A stretch of 64,000 nt of DNA, taken from the NCBI GenBank assembly GCA_019044685.2, contig JAGTXX020000011.1, forward strand, positions 1,054,001 through 1,118,000, written 5' to 3'. How positions within the stretch are numbered: the stretch's first letter is position 1; every line of letters begins with the position of its first letter. Positions 1-10,221 of this stretch are shown here, in pieces. The notes under the pieces are model-generated. The model did no database searches and was not told the DNA's origin. It saw only the letters and a program-made list of their open reading frames with translations. This DNA is from Nannochloris sp. 'desiccata'. Its lineage: Eukaryota > Chlorophyta > Trebouxiophyceae > Chlorellales > Chlorellaceae. The translations under genes and the position numbers were made by a program.

Positions 1-1817
1 TTGAGCATCTTGCAACGCTTCTGTGGTGCTTTGTAACTGCATTGCAGCATCAGCAGCAGTCTGGAGCTGCTTCACCAACTCTTCTATCTTAGTTTCCAGA
101 GCTTGTCTTTCGGCTTGAGCCTGGTGTAAGCGCTCCGACGCCTCCTGCTCGGCTGAAGCATGCAGCTCTGCATAGTCTCTATCAGTGGCAGTAAGCTGCC
201 CTTCTGCTGCTTTTAATCGCGAAGCCAACGTAGCGCGTTCTTCGGCTAAAATCTCTACGCGCGCACGAGACTGTGCTAGCTCTTGTAACAACGCACCAAG
301 CTGTTCAGGATCCAGCCCTTGTGGCCGCTCTTGTGCTGCCAGCAATTGAGATTGAAGCAGACACTTCTCCTCCTGCAAAGCAGCTGCAGTTTGACGTTCC
401 TTTTGGAGTTTATGATGCAAGACACGCATAGCATGGTTGGCTTTGACCAGCATATGGTCTGCACGCTCGCATTTTCTTTCCAGAGTGCCAATTTCAGAGC
501 GGAGCAAACGCTCTTCGGTGGCATGTTGCCTTTGTCTAGCTATATGGACGTTTTCAAGGACAGCGTTTTCCTTGGCAACCTCATTGTGAGTGCGTAAAGC
601 GGCAGATTTTGCTACGCCACGGACTGCAGCGGCTGCCTCGGAGACTATTACGTCATCGCTGTCAGCAACAGAAGCAACCTCGTCTTCGTTGTTGTTGTTC
701 TCGTTAAGAATTGCAGTACGACGATGAAAACCACCTCCAGCAGCAGCAGCAGGACGCACTTCAGGGCTGGCAAATACATCTAGTAAGGGTGATGCGTGGC
801 CCACAGCAGCAGCATCGTCCTCATAATCGACAATTCCAAGTGCACCGCCAGGTCGGTTGCTGCGGACGGGAGTTTCGCCATATCCAGAGAGATGCAGTTT
901 CACTTCAAGCTCAGCAAGCCGCTGTTGCGATGATTCTAATTTCGCGTTTGCTTCACGGCGCACTGCCTCCATGTCGGCATCCTTGCGTCTGGCAGCATCA
1001 AGGCTGTCTCGGGCAACCTGCTCCGCGGCAGCAAGCTTTGCCTGTAATTCAACTACCTTACCCTCTAGTTTCTGGGCTTTAACGGAAGATTGTTCTGATT
1101 CTTCTTTGTATATCTCGCATGTGGTTTCTACAGTGGCAAGGCGAGCTTCAGTGGTGGCCAGAGCAAGGGCGACAGCACCGGCCTCCTCCTCAGCTCTTCT
1201 GCGAGCATTTTCACGATGCAACAGCTGCTCTTTCAGAAATCGAGCAAGTCTTTGTCCTGGCGTAATTGAGGCTTCGTCATCTCCTTCAATAAAGACAGAT
1301 CCGGCTCTGTTGGCTGCAAATTGCTGAACAGTGTCGAGGGCAGTTAAAGCAGCATTCAGTTCGGCGTCTGCACCCTGAGGTCCAGACCCTGCGACAACCT
1401 CCATAAAATCGCGCTCATGCTCTTGCTTTTTTTTGAGTTTAGGTCGCTCTGAAACGGGACTGGCTGCAGCCTCGATTGCGGCAAAAAAGTCACCTTCTCT
1501 TCCATCCTTTTCATTCGTTGTAATTTTACTTTTCGCCATGGGAGGTGTCTGCAGATAAAATTAACAAGATTTTAGCACCGGTAAAATAAGTCCTTAATTT
1601 TGCATCAAGCTAGACCCACCTCCTGGGAGAGTGCGTGCAGCACTGCTTGTGCGTTTGCGGCAACAGAATCAAAAAGGAGACCTGGTCTTTTATTGCTAGG
1701 AGGCGTCGACGCCCCTGCGAGGTTGCCAGCCATTCCAATATTTAAATCTCCACTATCAAGCGCTTTGACCGAGAGATTTTCCCTCTGGGCTAGAGGTTCT
1801 CTCACTGGCAGTTGCAT
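1..1817 (-). CDS. Coiled-coil protein, 3' end beyond window
   Basis: Two exons are supported. Exon 1 (1620-1817) starts at an ATG and exon 2 (1548 down to the window edge) stays open for more than 500 codons without a stop. The 71-nt intron 1549-1619 has GTGGGT at the donor and CTGCAG at the acceptor, and the reading frame continues in phase 0. The visible protein is about 580 residues. After a polar N-terminus come two long heptad-rich stretches full of Glu, Gln, Ala, Arg and Leu (about residues 165-280 and 400-580), separated by a low-complexity linker with an Asn run and acidic residues. This is the look of a golgin, kinesin-tail or centrosomal scaffold, but no catalytic domain is visible and I do not recognise the family. 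It is transcribed away from the small ORF at 2069, with 250 nt between. Confidence 0.75.
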
Positions 1818-2068
1818 GTTAAATTTTTTGACGACAGGACATTGAGCAGCTCCTGGCCAATCAGCCCTCTTAATAAATCAATGATGTTTTTAATAAGCTT
1901 AGATATTTTTTTCTGGTGCTCAACATCTATAAAGAGTACTTTTATTAGCGACAGCTGTAATTGCGGTTTAAAATACCAACAAAGCAAATTTGCATAAAAC
2001 TGTTCAACTCCAGAGGAATCGACTCAATAATTTTCTGCCGCAAATTAATTGAGATTAGAGCCGCCGCG

Positions 2069-2236
2069 ATGGCTTTTGAACCCTTCAATCACTCGACGAC
2101 AAGCTTCAAGCAACATTTGCGATCGGTATCAGCGGTTGCAGTCGTCTTTGCTGCAGGCTCGGCGTACCTAGGATACTTAGGATTAAAGCGATTATCCAAT
2201 AGCACACCTTCCGTCGCAACTAAGCCCACGAAATAG
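2069..2236 (+). CDS. 55-residue single-pass membrane protein (candidate)
   Basis: This is a short ORF with a favourable start context (GCCGCG before ATGG). It encodes a polar N-terminus of about 18 residues, one hydrophobic segment (about residues 19-39, rich in Ala, Val, Gly, Tyr and Leu) and a Ser/Thr/Lys tail. The arrangement resembles small mitochondrial inner-membrane proteins, but I recognise no family. The stop codon lies only 26 nt before the start codon of BCD1 on the same strand, leaving no room for a separate terminator and promoter. It could be the first cistron of a dicistronic mRNA or a long uORF. Coding status is unproven. Confidence 0.45.
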   Translation: MAFEPFNHSTTSFKQHLRSVSAVAVVFAAGSAYLGYLGLKRLSNSTPSVATKPTK

Positions 2237-2262
2237 TTGCCACCTCAATCACTAATCTTGCA

Positions 2263-3156
2263 ATGTCGGCACCCAACGCAGAAAAGCAGTCTGCTGGTGC
2301 TAATCTAGAAGAAGGTTCTGAGAAGTCAGCATCGTTATGTGTCGTATGCAATGAAAAACTTTCTAAATACTGCTGCCCACGATGTGATCAGAAGACATGT
2401 AGCTTAGACTGTGTAAAGCAACATAAAGAAACCACCGGTTGCAGTGGGAAAAGAGACCGCACTGCCTTTGTAGGGCGTGGCGATCTCGACGAACGCAGCC
2501 TAATGTCCGATTACAAGTTTTTAGAGCAAGTGAAGCTTGCAGAAGATGTTGCGAAACGTGCGAAACCTCCTGCACCCAGAGCTGAGCTACCACATTTCTT
2601 ACAATCTCTGGTACACCAAGCCCGACGAAGAGGCGTTCAACTACATCTTCTCTCTCCTGGGATGGAACGTCGCCGTTCCAATACGACTCGATATGATAAT
2701 AAAGCGCAAATAGTTAGCTGGAGGATAGAGTGGAATTTTGTAGGAGCTTCCTGCAGTGCTGCAAATGCTAGAGTGAGTGAGCAATCTAAACTACGGGACA
2801 TCTTAGCGGCTCATCTTACCCCACCTCATGGCGCAGCGTTGAAAACCCCAGAGTTACAGAAATACGCAGATTGTGGAATAGACAATCTTACGGTAGTTAT
2901 GCGCAAGGAAAGGACTCCGGCTAATGCGGTATTGTATTATAAAATTCATATTACAGAAAGAATGTTGGGAGAGGTGCTGCAGGGTAAAGTTATTATAGAA
3001 TACCCTGTGCTGTTGGTACTGTTGCCTGAAGAAGTTGGAGGGTACACACTAATAGAAGAGAAGGAAGATGTCCAGAAGGAGGATATTGCAGAAGAACAAG
3101 AAGAATTAGATGGGCAGGAGGACGAGGGCGCTGGCAGGGGTGACCTAGCTGCTTAG
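2263..3156 (+). CDS. BCD1: Box C/D snoRNA assembly factor BCD1 (HIT zinc finger)
   Basis: A single-exon protein of 297 residues. An HIT-type zinc finger lies at about residues 25-66, with the Cys pairs CVVC, CCPRC, CSLDC and the distal HKETTGC cysteine. It is followed by the RDRTAFV segment typical of the BCD1/ZNHIT6 family, and by the conserved region with a long-chain Arg-rich helix and the IVSWRIEW motif. The C-terminus is a Glu/Asp-rich tail. Members act in the nucleus in early box C/D snoRNP assembly (known of the family). Length is near that of fungal and plant homologues. It lies 26 nt downstream of a 55-codon ORF, suggesting shared transcription. Confidence 0.85.
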   Translation: MSAPNAEKQSAGANLEEGSEKSASLCVVCNEKLSKYCCPRCDQKTCSLDCVKQHKETTGCSGKRDRTAFVGRGDLDERSLMSDYKFLEQVKLAEDVAKRAKPPAPRAELPHFLQSLVHQARRRGVQLHLLSPGMERRRSNTTRYDNKAQIVSWRIEWNFVGASCSAANARVSEQSKLRDILAAHLTPPHGAALKTPELQKYADCGIDNLTVVMRKERTPANAVLYYKIHITERMLGEVLQGKVIIEYPVLLVLLPEEVGGYTLIEEKEDVQKEDIAEEQEELDGQEDEGAGRGDLAA

Positions 3157-3334
3157 TTTAGTTACTGGGGGTCGTGTCAGCAAAATTAAAGAACGTAAAA
3201 GAGTACAGTAATAGCTTTCGTTTAATATGAAAGATGCATTTTTATGTAGTCCGTTGTGTAAATGTGCTAGCTTATAGACAATTAGCCCAAGATATTTCGT
3301 TTTTGCAAATCGATCTCTCAGATCGGATTATAAA

Positions 3335-4285
3335 ATGGAGGAAGCTCTTGAAACCACGGCCCTGAACGCGGCGACGTCAACAACTACAGCAACCGCAGAT
3401 TTTATTGCTGGTGGCATTGCCGGAATGAGTGGCGTTATGGCGGGTGCCCCTCTTGATGTCGTAAGAATCCGCCAACAGCAACCATCTACTGCTGCTGCTA
3501 CCACTCTCCAACAAAAGCAAAGGACTCTAGTGCAGCTGCTTCGGCACACTCTACGCACTGAAGGCCCTCAAGCGCTCTTCCGCGGAACAGTTTACCCATT
3601 AAGCACAGCAGCTTTGCAGAATGCCGTCTGTTTTCAGAGTTTCGGTGCCGCCTCACGAGCAATTAATACCATCACTTTTGCAAGTACTCCGCTATCGTTA
3701 GAGAATGTATTCTGGGCTGGATGTTTTGCCGGTGGAGTGCAAACAGCCATCGTAACCCCGATTGATTTGCTTAAAATTAGACTACAGCTGCAGACTGCAA
3801 GGCCAGGAACTCCTCTCTATACCGGGCCGGTGCAGATGCTTCAAAGAGTGCTGGCTAGAGAAGGCGGCATCAGATCTCTATATAGAGGGACTACAATAAC
3901 AGCAATTAGAGATGTTCCTAGTCACGGTGTGTATTTTGCAGCATTTGAGTGGGTAAGAGAGCTGTTAGAGCCAGGATGTCGACAGCCTGGTAGAAAAAGT
4001 CAAAGCCATGGTGCTATCTGGGCGGCAGGAGGCCTTGCGGGTGCAATCAGCTGGCTTTCAGTATACCCGTTTGATGTGATAAAGTCTAGAATCCAAGCTA
4101 CGGCAGGCAATACATCGAAATATTCGAGTTTATGGGACTGTGCAGTGAGAAGCTATAAAGAAGAAGGGGGTTCAGTGTTTCTCCGAGGGTTGCCAGCAAC
4201 ATTGTGTAGAGCTTTTTTAGTGAATGGAGCAATTTTTACAGCGTATGAGGCTTCACACAGTATGTTGACTAAAACTGAGGCATAA
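3335..4285 (+). CDS. Mitochondrial carrier family (SLC25) transporter
   Basis: A single-exon protein of 316 residues with three tandem carrier repeats. Each repeat has its signature: PLDVVRIRQQ near residue 40, PIDLLKIRLQ near 145 and YPFDVIKSRIQ near 250, and each is followed by the matching G-x-LYRG or FLRG element. Six membrane helices are expected and the length is standard. Similarity is closest to the carnitine/ornithine/basic amino-acid group (SLC25A20/29/45-like), but the substrate cannot be fixed by eye. The N-terminus is Ala/Thr-rich. BCD1 ends 178 nt upstream on the same strand. Confidence 0.85.
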   Translation: MEEALETTALNAATSTTTATADFIAGGIAGMSGVMAGAPLDVVRIRQQQPSTAAATTLQQKQRTLVQLLRHTLRTEGPQALFRGTVYPLSTAALQNAVCFQSFGAASRAINTITFASTPLSLENVFWAGCFAGGVQTAIVTPIDLLKIRLQLQTARPGTPLYTGPVQMLQRVLAREGGIRSLYRGTTITAIRDVPSHGVYFAAFEWVRELLEPGCRQPGRKSQSHGAIWAAGGLAGAISWLSVYPFDVIKSRIQATAGNTSKYSSLWDCAVRSYKEEGGSVFLRGLPATLCRAFLVNGAIFTAYEASHSMLTKTEA

Positions 4286-4449
4286 AATGAGGTACTTTTC
4301 TCGTAATATAATGATTGTACAAAGCAAAAACAATAAACAAAACAGGAAAAGGCTAGGTCAGTAGAGGTCGGGAGCTGATGCTGATGAAAATATTCTATTT
4401 ACCGCCACCAGGAGCATATCTACAGTAGTATTCGAATCTATTCGTATTA

Positions 4450-4869
4450 TTAAGTATCAAGATAGTTACTGGCCATCAATAGTTCCAGAGCTAGTTCAGG
4501 TGGCACAGGGAATTGAGGAATATCCTTCGAGGGAACGTTGGTGTAGCGGAGCTTGTAGTAAAAATATTGGCAGCATTTCTCAAGCACCCTAGCAGGAATT
4601 TCTTGGAGGTGCACTGTACGAGATTGTGTCTCTTGAAAGTCACCTGAAATCCAGGGAACGAAACGCAGAGCTTTAGAGAACAGTTGATCAGACAATTTAA
4701 TTCTTGAGAAAATGGCAGATCACACTGTTTTACCTTGAGAATCCAACATGCCACGGATAGTGGAGCTTACACGAGCAGCTTCCTCATCTATAATAAATTC
4801 AAATCCATCTTCGCTAATAAGCTTAACTTTTCCCTCCGGGAGCTGAACACTTGATTCACTCGTGGCCAT
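4450..4869 (-). CDS. ELOC: Elongin C
   Basis: Two exons: 4734-4869 and 4450-4643. The 90-nt intron starts GTAAAA and ends TTTCAG, and joining them gives a 109-residue protein. The Skp1/BTB fold is evident: [13 protein letters not shown] at the start, the [21 protein letters not shown] helix, and the C-terminal [17 protein letters not shown] that is nearly diagnostic of elongin C. In other eukaryotes elongin C pairs with elongin B in cullin-2/5 ubiquitin ligases and in the elongin transcription factor. The length matches the family (about 110 residues) and the protein looks complete. It converges with the mitochondrial carrier and is divergent from DNAAF1 (189 nt between starts). Confidence 0.93.
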
Positions 4870-5058
4870 GGTTAATTATAGAAAAAGCAGGGTTCAGCTC
4901 CGCTGCAGCTCTTTGTTCCAGAATTATCGACTATGTCCGAGTCGGTGATTCCACCACGGCTTTTGTGTTCATAGACTCCTGGTTAAATTCAAGTTGGCGC
5001 GCCTTCTCTTCGTTCAAGGGTTGACCGACCTGTTTTCAGCGAACAAAGTCCATCAACA

Positions 5059-6054
5059 ATGAAAGGATGCATACCACACATACGAACCAGTCCTCTGAAA
5101 ATAATGCAGTTGACGAAAGCTGCCCTCAAGGCTATATGCCGTGAGCACAACTTGTACATGACCCCAAGTTTGAATGATGTCCTTTATTGCAACTCCGGTG
5201 GTTTTACAACTCTAACTGGGTTGGAAGCATATTGCAATGTGAAATCAGTCTTCTTCGAGAACAATGCTTTGACTGACCTCTCAACTATGCCGTCGTTGCC
5301 ATTTCTCAAGTGCTTGTAAGTGTCCAAAGATTGCGCTGTCAGTTAGCGGCTTGACCCAGACTGCTTAACTGGTAAGATATATTATTTTCCATTAATTTTG
5401 ATTGCAGATATCTGCAAAACAATGCAATCAAATCTCTGGAAGGACTTGATACCAAGGCACCAAGCTTGCACTCTCTCAACGTCTCTCGAAACCAGCTTGC
5501 TTCTCTCGACAGGTTAAACCTAGCTGAACTAAGCACCTTGCTGTGCGCGGAAAACAGGTTAAATGACATCGAAAGCATCTCTGTATTAGGTAAAATGACG
5601 CAATTACAAACTTTGGATCTTCAAGAGAATGAGCTTGCTGATTTTGATGTGGTTTTAGACCTCCTTGCTACCTTGCCGGAGCTTCGATGCCTCTACCTTG
5701 CTGGCAACCCCCTAGTTCGTGCTGCACCAAATTATAGGAAGCGCTTGATTCTGGCATTGCCTAACTTGTGCTACCTGGATGATAGTCCAGTCTTCGATAA
5801 AGAGCGGCGCTGCGCTGAAGCATGGTACGTTATATTCTTCTCGTTTTTCCAATGATTTAGGGCGGCAGTTGATTTTTTTTTTTTTGAAAATGTTCCCTTT
5901 CTTGATAAACAGGGCAACCGCCGGCAGAGAGATTGAAGCCCAGCAAGCAGAGCAACGATTATCAACTGCATCAGCCAGGCTGGCGGATCCAAGCAGCGTT
6001 TTGGCTGAAGTAGACGAGAGTAGGGGCACCACTGCTGGGGACGAGACTATTTAA
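5059..6054 (+). CDS. DNAAF1: Dynein axonemal assembly factor 1 (LRRC50/ODA7)
   Basis: Three exons (5059-5315, 5408-5824, 5913-6054) join in phase 2 at GTAAGT/TTGCAG and GTACGT/AAACAG sites to give 271 residues. The N-terminal [18 protein letters not shown] and TPSLNDVLY segments, five or six leucine-rich repeats, and the terminal LRR cap ([23 protein letters not shown], split here as the PNYRKR and YLDDSPVF elements, then ERRCAEAW) match DNAAF1/ODA7. The family acts in the cytoplasm to pre-assemble outer and inner dynein arms. This protein is the compact LRR form without the long animal C-terminal extension. It implies a flagellated stage, or recent loss of one. Confidence 0.9.
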
Positions 6055-6804
6055 TTTGGAGAAAAGGATTGTAATCACTCGAGGGGTTTTACAAACAAAG
6101 GAATCAGTACTTGTTCTCACTCGGCGAGAGATGGAAGTTCCGTTCAGTTTCAAGGAGAATTTATTTAATTGAACCAAAAGGCCCTGACATATAATAGCCT
6201 ACGTGGTTCTTGATAGATATCATTCAGCGAATTCAGCAATTTCACAACGGGGGAAAGGCAAAAGAGAAATTATAAAGGAGGAAAAAGGAACGCAAAATGG
6301 CTCTTTTGAATACCAAAGATTGGAAAAGCAGCCATTTGAATTCACGGAGAACGCATAAAACAGTTTATTGATTAATTTAAGATCATATATCGTAAATAGA
6401 TACATAACTTTGAACCGGTAAGAAAATAGGCTTCGTCTTTCTGAGGGTTCAGACCACTCAATAGGAGAAAAGAAAAAGGAACAACACACGGGCCTTGAAG
6501 AACCAACAGAAATTGCTACTTAATAATACAGGTATGAAAACGTGGAAGGAGGAAATATAAATGAGTAAATCATATAACTTGATAATATCAACGAGGCAAA
6601 ACGAAAAGCGGAACGCTAAAAAGAAAGCGAGCTAATGTAAAAGAGGATATTTGAAGGGCGAGTTGCAAAATGCGAATAATGCGGCAGAGAAAGAGAGAAT
6701 GTGCTCTCAAAGAGAAGTAGAAAAGAAGCAATTAATTATGCATTTGCTGTAAGGAAAGGAAAGAAATGCGGTATTCATCTACAAAACGGATGGCGCATTA
6801 TATT
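6055..6804 (+). other. Intergenic, purine-rich
   Basis: About 750 nt between the convergent 3' ends of DNAAF1 and the unknown gene at 6805. It is AT-rich and strongly purine-biased on the plus strand between about 6250 and 6770. Only short ORFs without coding character occur. It probably holds both 3' UTRs. Confidence 0.6.
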
Positions 6805-8001
6805 TTAAGTGGTATTCAGGCGTCTCATGCCAGGAATCATCACCAAACCTTCAGTCCTATGGTCCTGAGGGGGTGATGGCGCAACAGGAGCACTCGGCTT
6901 TGCAGTAGCAGCGGCAGCAGCAGCTAAAAAGGGGCTCAGTTTCACCACATCGGGGCCATTGCAACTAAAAGACCTGTTAATGACACGCTCACTAGAAACC
7001 TGAGGGGCGGGTGGGGCTGCGCCTGCAGATGGGCTCGATTTTGCCTTGAAATTCGCTAGCAAGGCGCCTAAATCGTAGGGGTTATAGGTAGGATTATGAG
7101 GGAGCGTGTTTGTATGCACTCGGGTAGGGCGTACAGTTAAACCAGGGACACGTGTTTCCCCTTTATCGCTAGGATTCCAACTTAAGTTTTGGTACACTGC
7201 AACCATTCTATTTGATGAGATATCGATATCTCCTTCGTTGGAGTTTTGGGATGAGGAGGTCCCCGGCGATGTCGTCGGCCAGGGTTGTTGTACCTTGACC
7301 TTGGCTAAAGCCATGCACTTGACATTATCAAAAGCGGCGATGGCATCTACGGCATCTTCATGGGATCGATCAGATCGGGCAGAAAGGGACCCGTCCGAAG
7401 AGCCTATCCGAGAATGGAGGAAAGGTCGGGCTCCAAGATCGGATGCTGAAGACTGCCTGCTAGATAATTGGAACTCAGAAGCTTCCAATAAAAGGCTTGT
7501 TAAGCTACTTGTGGCCGAATTTGGTTGACTATGAGTAGCAGTACTACCACCTAAGGCTAAGGATAGGATCGATGGGTTTCCAACTAGGCCAGCTGGAGAG
7601 GTTGAGCCCTCGCTCCACTTGGGGGCTTTGCAAGGGACAGGATCCTCCAGGGAGGCTAGATTGAGAGGGACGATGCCCTCAACGTAGACTGGGACCTCAA
7701 TTCGCCCAGGAACCTGCGGAGAGATGGATAATTAATGGCAAAGAAGTGAATTGAGTTGAGGGGCAAGTGGAATCAATGTACTGCTAATTTGAATTTTAGG
7801 CATATGGATTAAGCTTGTGGGCCATCGCAGGGTAAACACAAAGGGTATGCAATGAAGATATGGCTGTGGGACGGTCAGGGGCTAAGAGGGGCGGGCAAAC
7901 GCTCTACACGGCCGAGTCATTGCTTCGCCCATAAGGGGGGTTGATCACTGCCGCAAAGGAGGTTGTAATCTTACCTGGGCAGACGTATCAGTCCTCCACA
8001 T
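6805..8001 (-). CDS. Unrecognised Ser/Ala/Pro-rich protein
   Basis: Two exons: a 27-nt first exon (7975-8001, nine codons starting MWRTDTSAQ) and a long second exon (6805-7713). The 261-nt intron has AG|GTAAGA at the donor and CCGCAG at the acceptor, with frame kept in phase 0, and gives 311 residues. The protein opens with a conserved-looking VPGRIEVPVYVEGIVPLNL segment. The rest is mostly disordered: Ser-rich, with a central block WNPSDKGETRVPGLTVRP and NPTYNPYDLGALLANFKAK, an Ala run and a Pro-rich tail. I do not recognise the family. Its splicing and the uninterrupted frame make it a credible gene. Confidence 0.65.
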
Positions 8002-10221
8002 AGTTGATAACAACTGGGGACTGCTAAAGTCGACGTTCAGGTGGTATGGGCAACAAGTTTAAACGTATGCAAATTCTTGACACCAGTTTCTTTTGTCACC
8101 CCGCTGCCTATTCGCGGCCCGAGCACACAAATAACTAGACGAATATAATTGTGGGCCCGCGGCGCATTATTTTGCAAGCAATCATTCCTACGTCTAACCA
8201 AAATCAGATCTTGCCATTTTTGTGTAACAATTCAGGTCAATAGAGCATAATATCCTAGTTTATCAGGTTTACTATCTATTATTCAATACTACTAGTATAC
8301 AAAAGAAATATTTGAGCTAAAGGAGAATGGAAGGGGGCTTCATCTCGCCCTCTCCAACCCTCCCATACCCCGGCGGAAGCTGCTGCGCCAGCTGCTGTGC
8401 CCCCGGGGCCCGTTTCGGTTTAAGTTTCAACCGTGGGAGAGAGAGAGAGAGATTTACAGCCATATAGCGCGGAGAACGCACCCTACTGCGGGGTATACAT
8501 TAATTCAAGAGAAAGCAAGGACAAATAATAGCAGGATAAGAGAATAACGTTAAAAGCTGTAAGAACAGAAAAACCATCAAGCCTATAGCCCCACGTCATC
8601 CAAGCCGACACCCCGTTACCGAAGTCTTCCCCAAAGAGCTTCAGGCTCTTCCTGTGATGGGACCGGCACCACGAGTCCGAGGAGGTTTAGCAGCGAGTAT
8701 ATTCGGCCGCCGTTCGACGCGAGGACGAGCGCTTGCAGCGTGGTTTTGAGAAAAACCCAAGCGGGACTCGAAGTTTCAACCGTGGCAAAACAAGCTTCAA
8801 TTTTTTATGACATTCCTCTTCACAATTCATTTTTTCAGCGGAGCTCTAGCACTTTAATCGCCCAATTCGATTTCTCAACATTAATCACGACATAATAGAC
8901 ACGCGGGACCTGCAGAGATACGCGCAAATTCTCATTAACGAGGAGGAAGCTTCAGGCTTCAGCCGATTTAGGATGAATTGTTTCCTGTTCTATATCTCCT
9001 AAATTATCTTCAGAATGCGCAACGCACCCCCTCTCCCAGCCAATCCCTGGGGCTTTACTCGGATGTAAAGACGAAAAAATCCTACCGTTGGTCGTTGGAA
9101 GAGACACTGGCGTTGGTGCCAGCTTGGTGGGCGTCGGAAATTGGGCTGGAATTAAAATGTTACCTTTTCGTGCTTTTACAGATATACTGGAAACGCGTAC
9201 TCCTGTCAATAAAGATGATTAACGGCGCAAGTTGGAGCGATCCGCTTGCCTTCGCAAAGCGGAGCTTCGAGGGCTGTGGTTGAGGAAGGCTTATTCTGGA
9301 GTCTTTGGAGACGATGCTGACGGTGCAAGAGTTGATGGAAGCTGACCAGGAGAAACAGAAAGGACGCATTGCCTACATTAATGATGGTAGCTAAATACTA
9401 CAGTAGCTCCAATTCCTTCTTTACTTCCTTAGGAATTGATTAATGAGTTTCAAAGCTGTTCATGTCATCTCCAAATCTGACCACCCGCCATTTGGGGAAT
9501 CCGGACACCGTCAACAAGAGCCTTCAGTCTTATCATTCTAATTTTACAAGACAAAGGTGGATGTAGATTATTAACGGAGGAAAACAATGTCGCTAAGTAT
9601 TCAAATGGACTGTGGAAAGATGAAATGCTTAAAAGAAAAAAAAGGCAACGCCTCAAATAGTATATTATTGCATCCAGATCAAGTGGTGACGCTATTGGGA
9701 AGAATTCCAGTTGGTACCACGGGGGAAAAGAACAGAGAAGAGAGGACCGTTCATACGTTCCTTAAAAAGTGGAATTTATTGTTATGGCCAGTGTACTAAG
9801 AACAAAAGACATGTGGGAAACAGTTTATCCGAAAGTTAAGAACTAAAAAAAGGACTGATCAGAGGAAAGCCAGAGGGGGAGGCTGCGCCACCCTGTTAAG
9901 GAGGAGAAATTGCCTACTTATTAAAATAAAGACGCATTTTTATTAATTTATTAATTATTATTATTATTCGCCTTGGCGAATGAAATAGAAAAGATGGTAA
10001 CTTCCAAATTAAAACACAGTGGGAAGTGTATGTCCACTCTCGGTACGAGTGAGTGACCACATGGCGGACGCTAAAATGTAATTTTCCATACCATTGTAAA
10101 GAAATATGATACAACGCAAATTGGATGAATTCAGAGGGATAAAGAGGAAGAAAATCCACACTTAAAGTTTCATCCCTATAATATCAAATCAGGCAAAAAT
10201 CTAAGCATCGATCTCAGATCT
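8002..10221 (+). other. 2.2-kb region without a convincing gene
   Basis: No ORF here has coding character or family resemblance. It contains a (GA)n microsatellite (8436-8452), a GC-rich island with small hairpins (about 8580-8780, for example around 8635-8650), and an exact 15-nt direct repeat AAGTTTCAACCGTGG at 8422-8436 and 8771-8785. From 9400 to 10200 it is AT-rich, with an ATT/TTA-rich stretch near 9945-9970. A structured ncRNA in 8330-8790 is possible but I could not match one. Confidence 0.5.
8422..8785. repeat. 15-nt direct repeat bracketing a GC-rich segment
   Basis: The 15-mer AAGTTTCAACCGTGG occurs exactly at 8422-8436 and 8771-8785, same orientation. The first copy runs straight into a GA microsatellite. 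Between them lies about 330 nt including a GC-rich portion. Function unknown. Confidence 0.7.

Noticed and set aside
8952..9283. Overlapping ORFs of 85 and 101 codons on opposite strands
   Set aside because: No recognisable family, no splice context and unremarkable composition.
9587..9799. A 70-codon ORF beginning MSLSIQMDC
   Set aside because: Short, isolated, no family resemblance and no hydrophobic or motif structure that supports coding.
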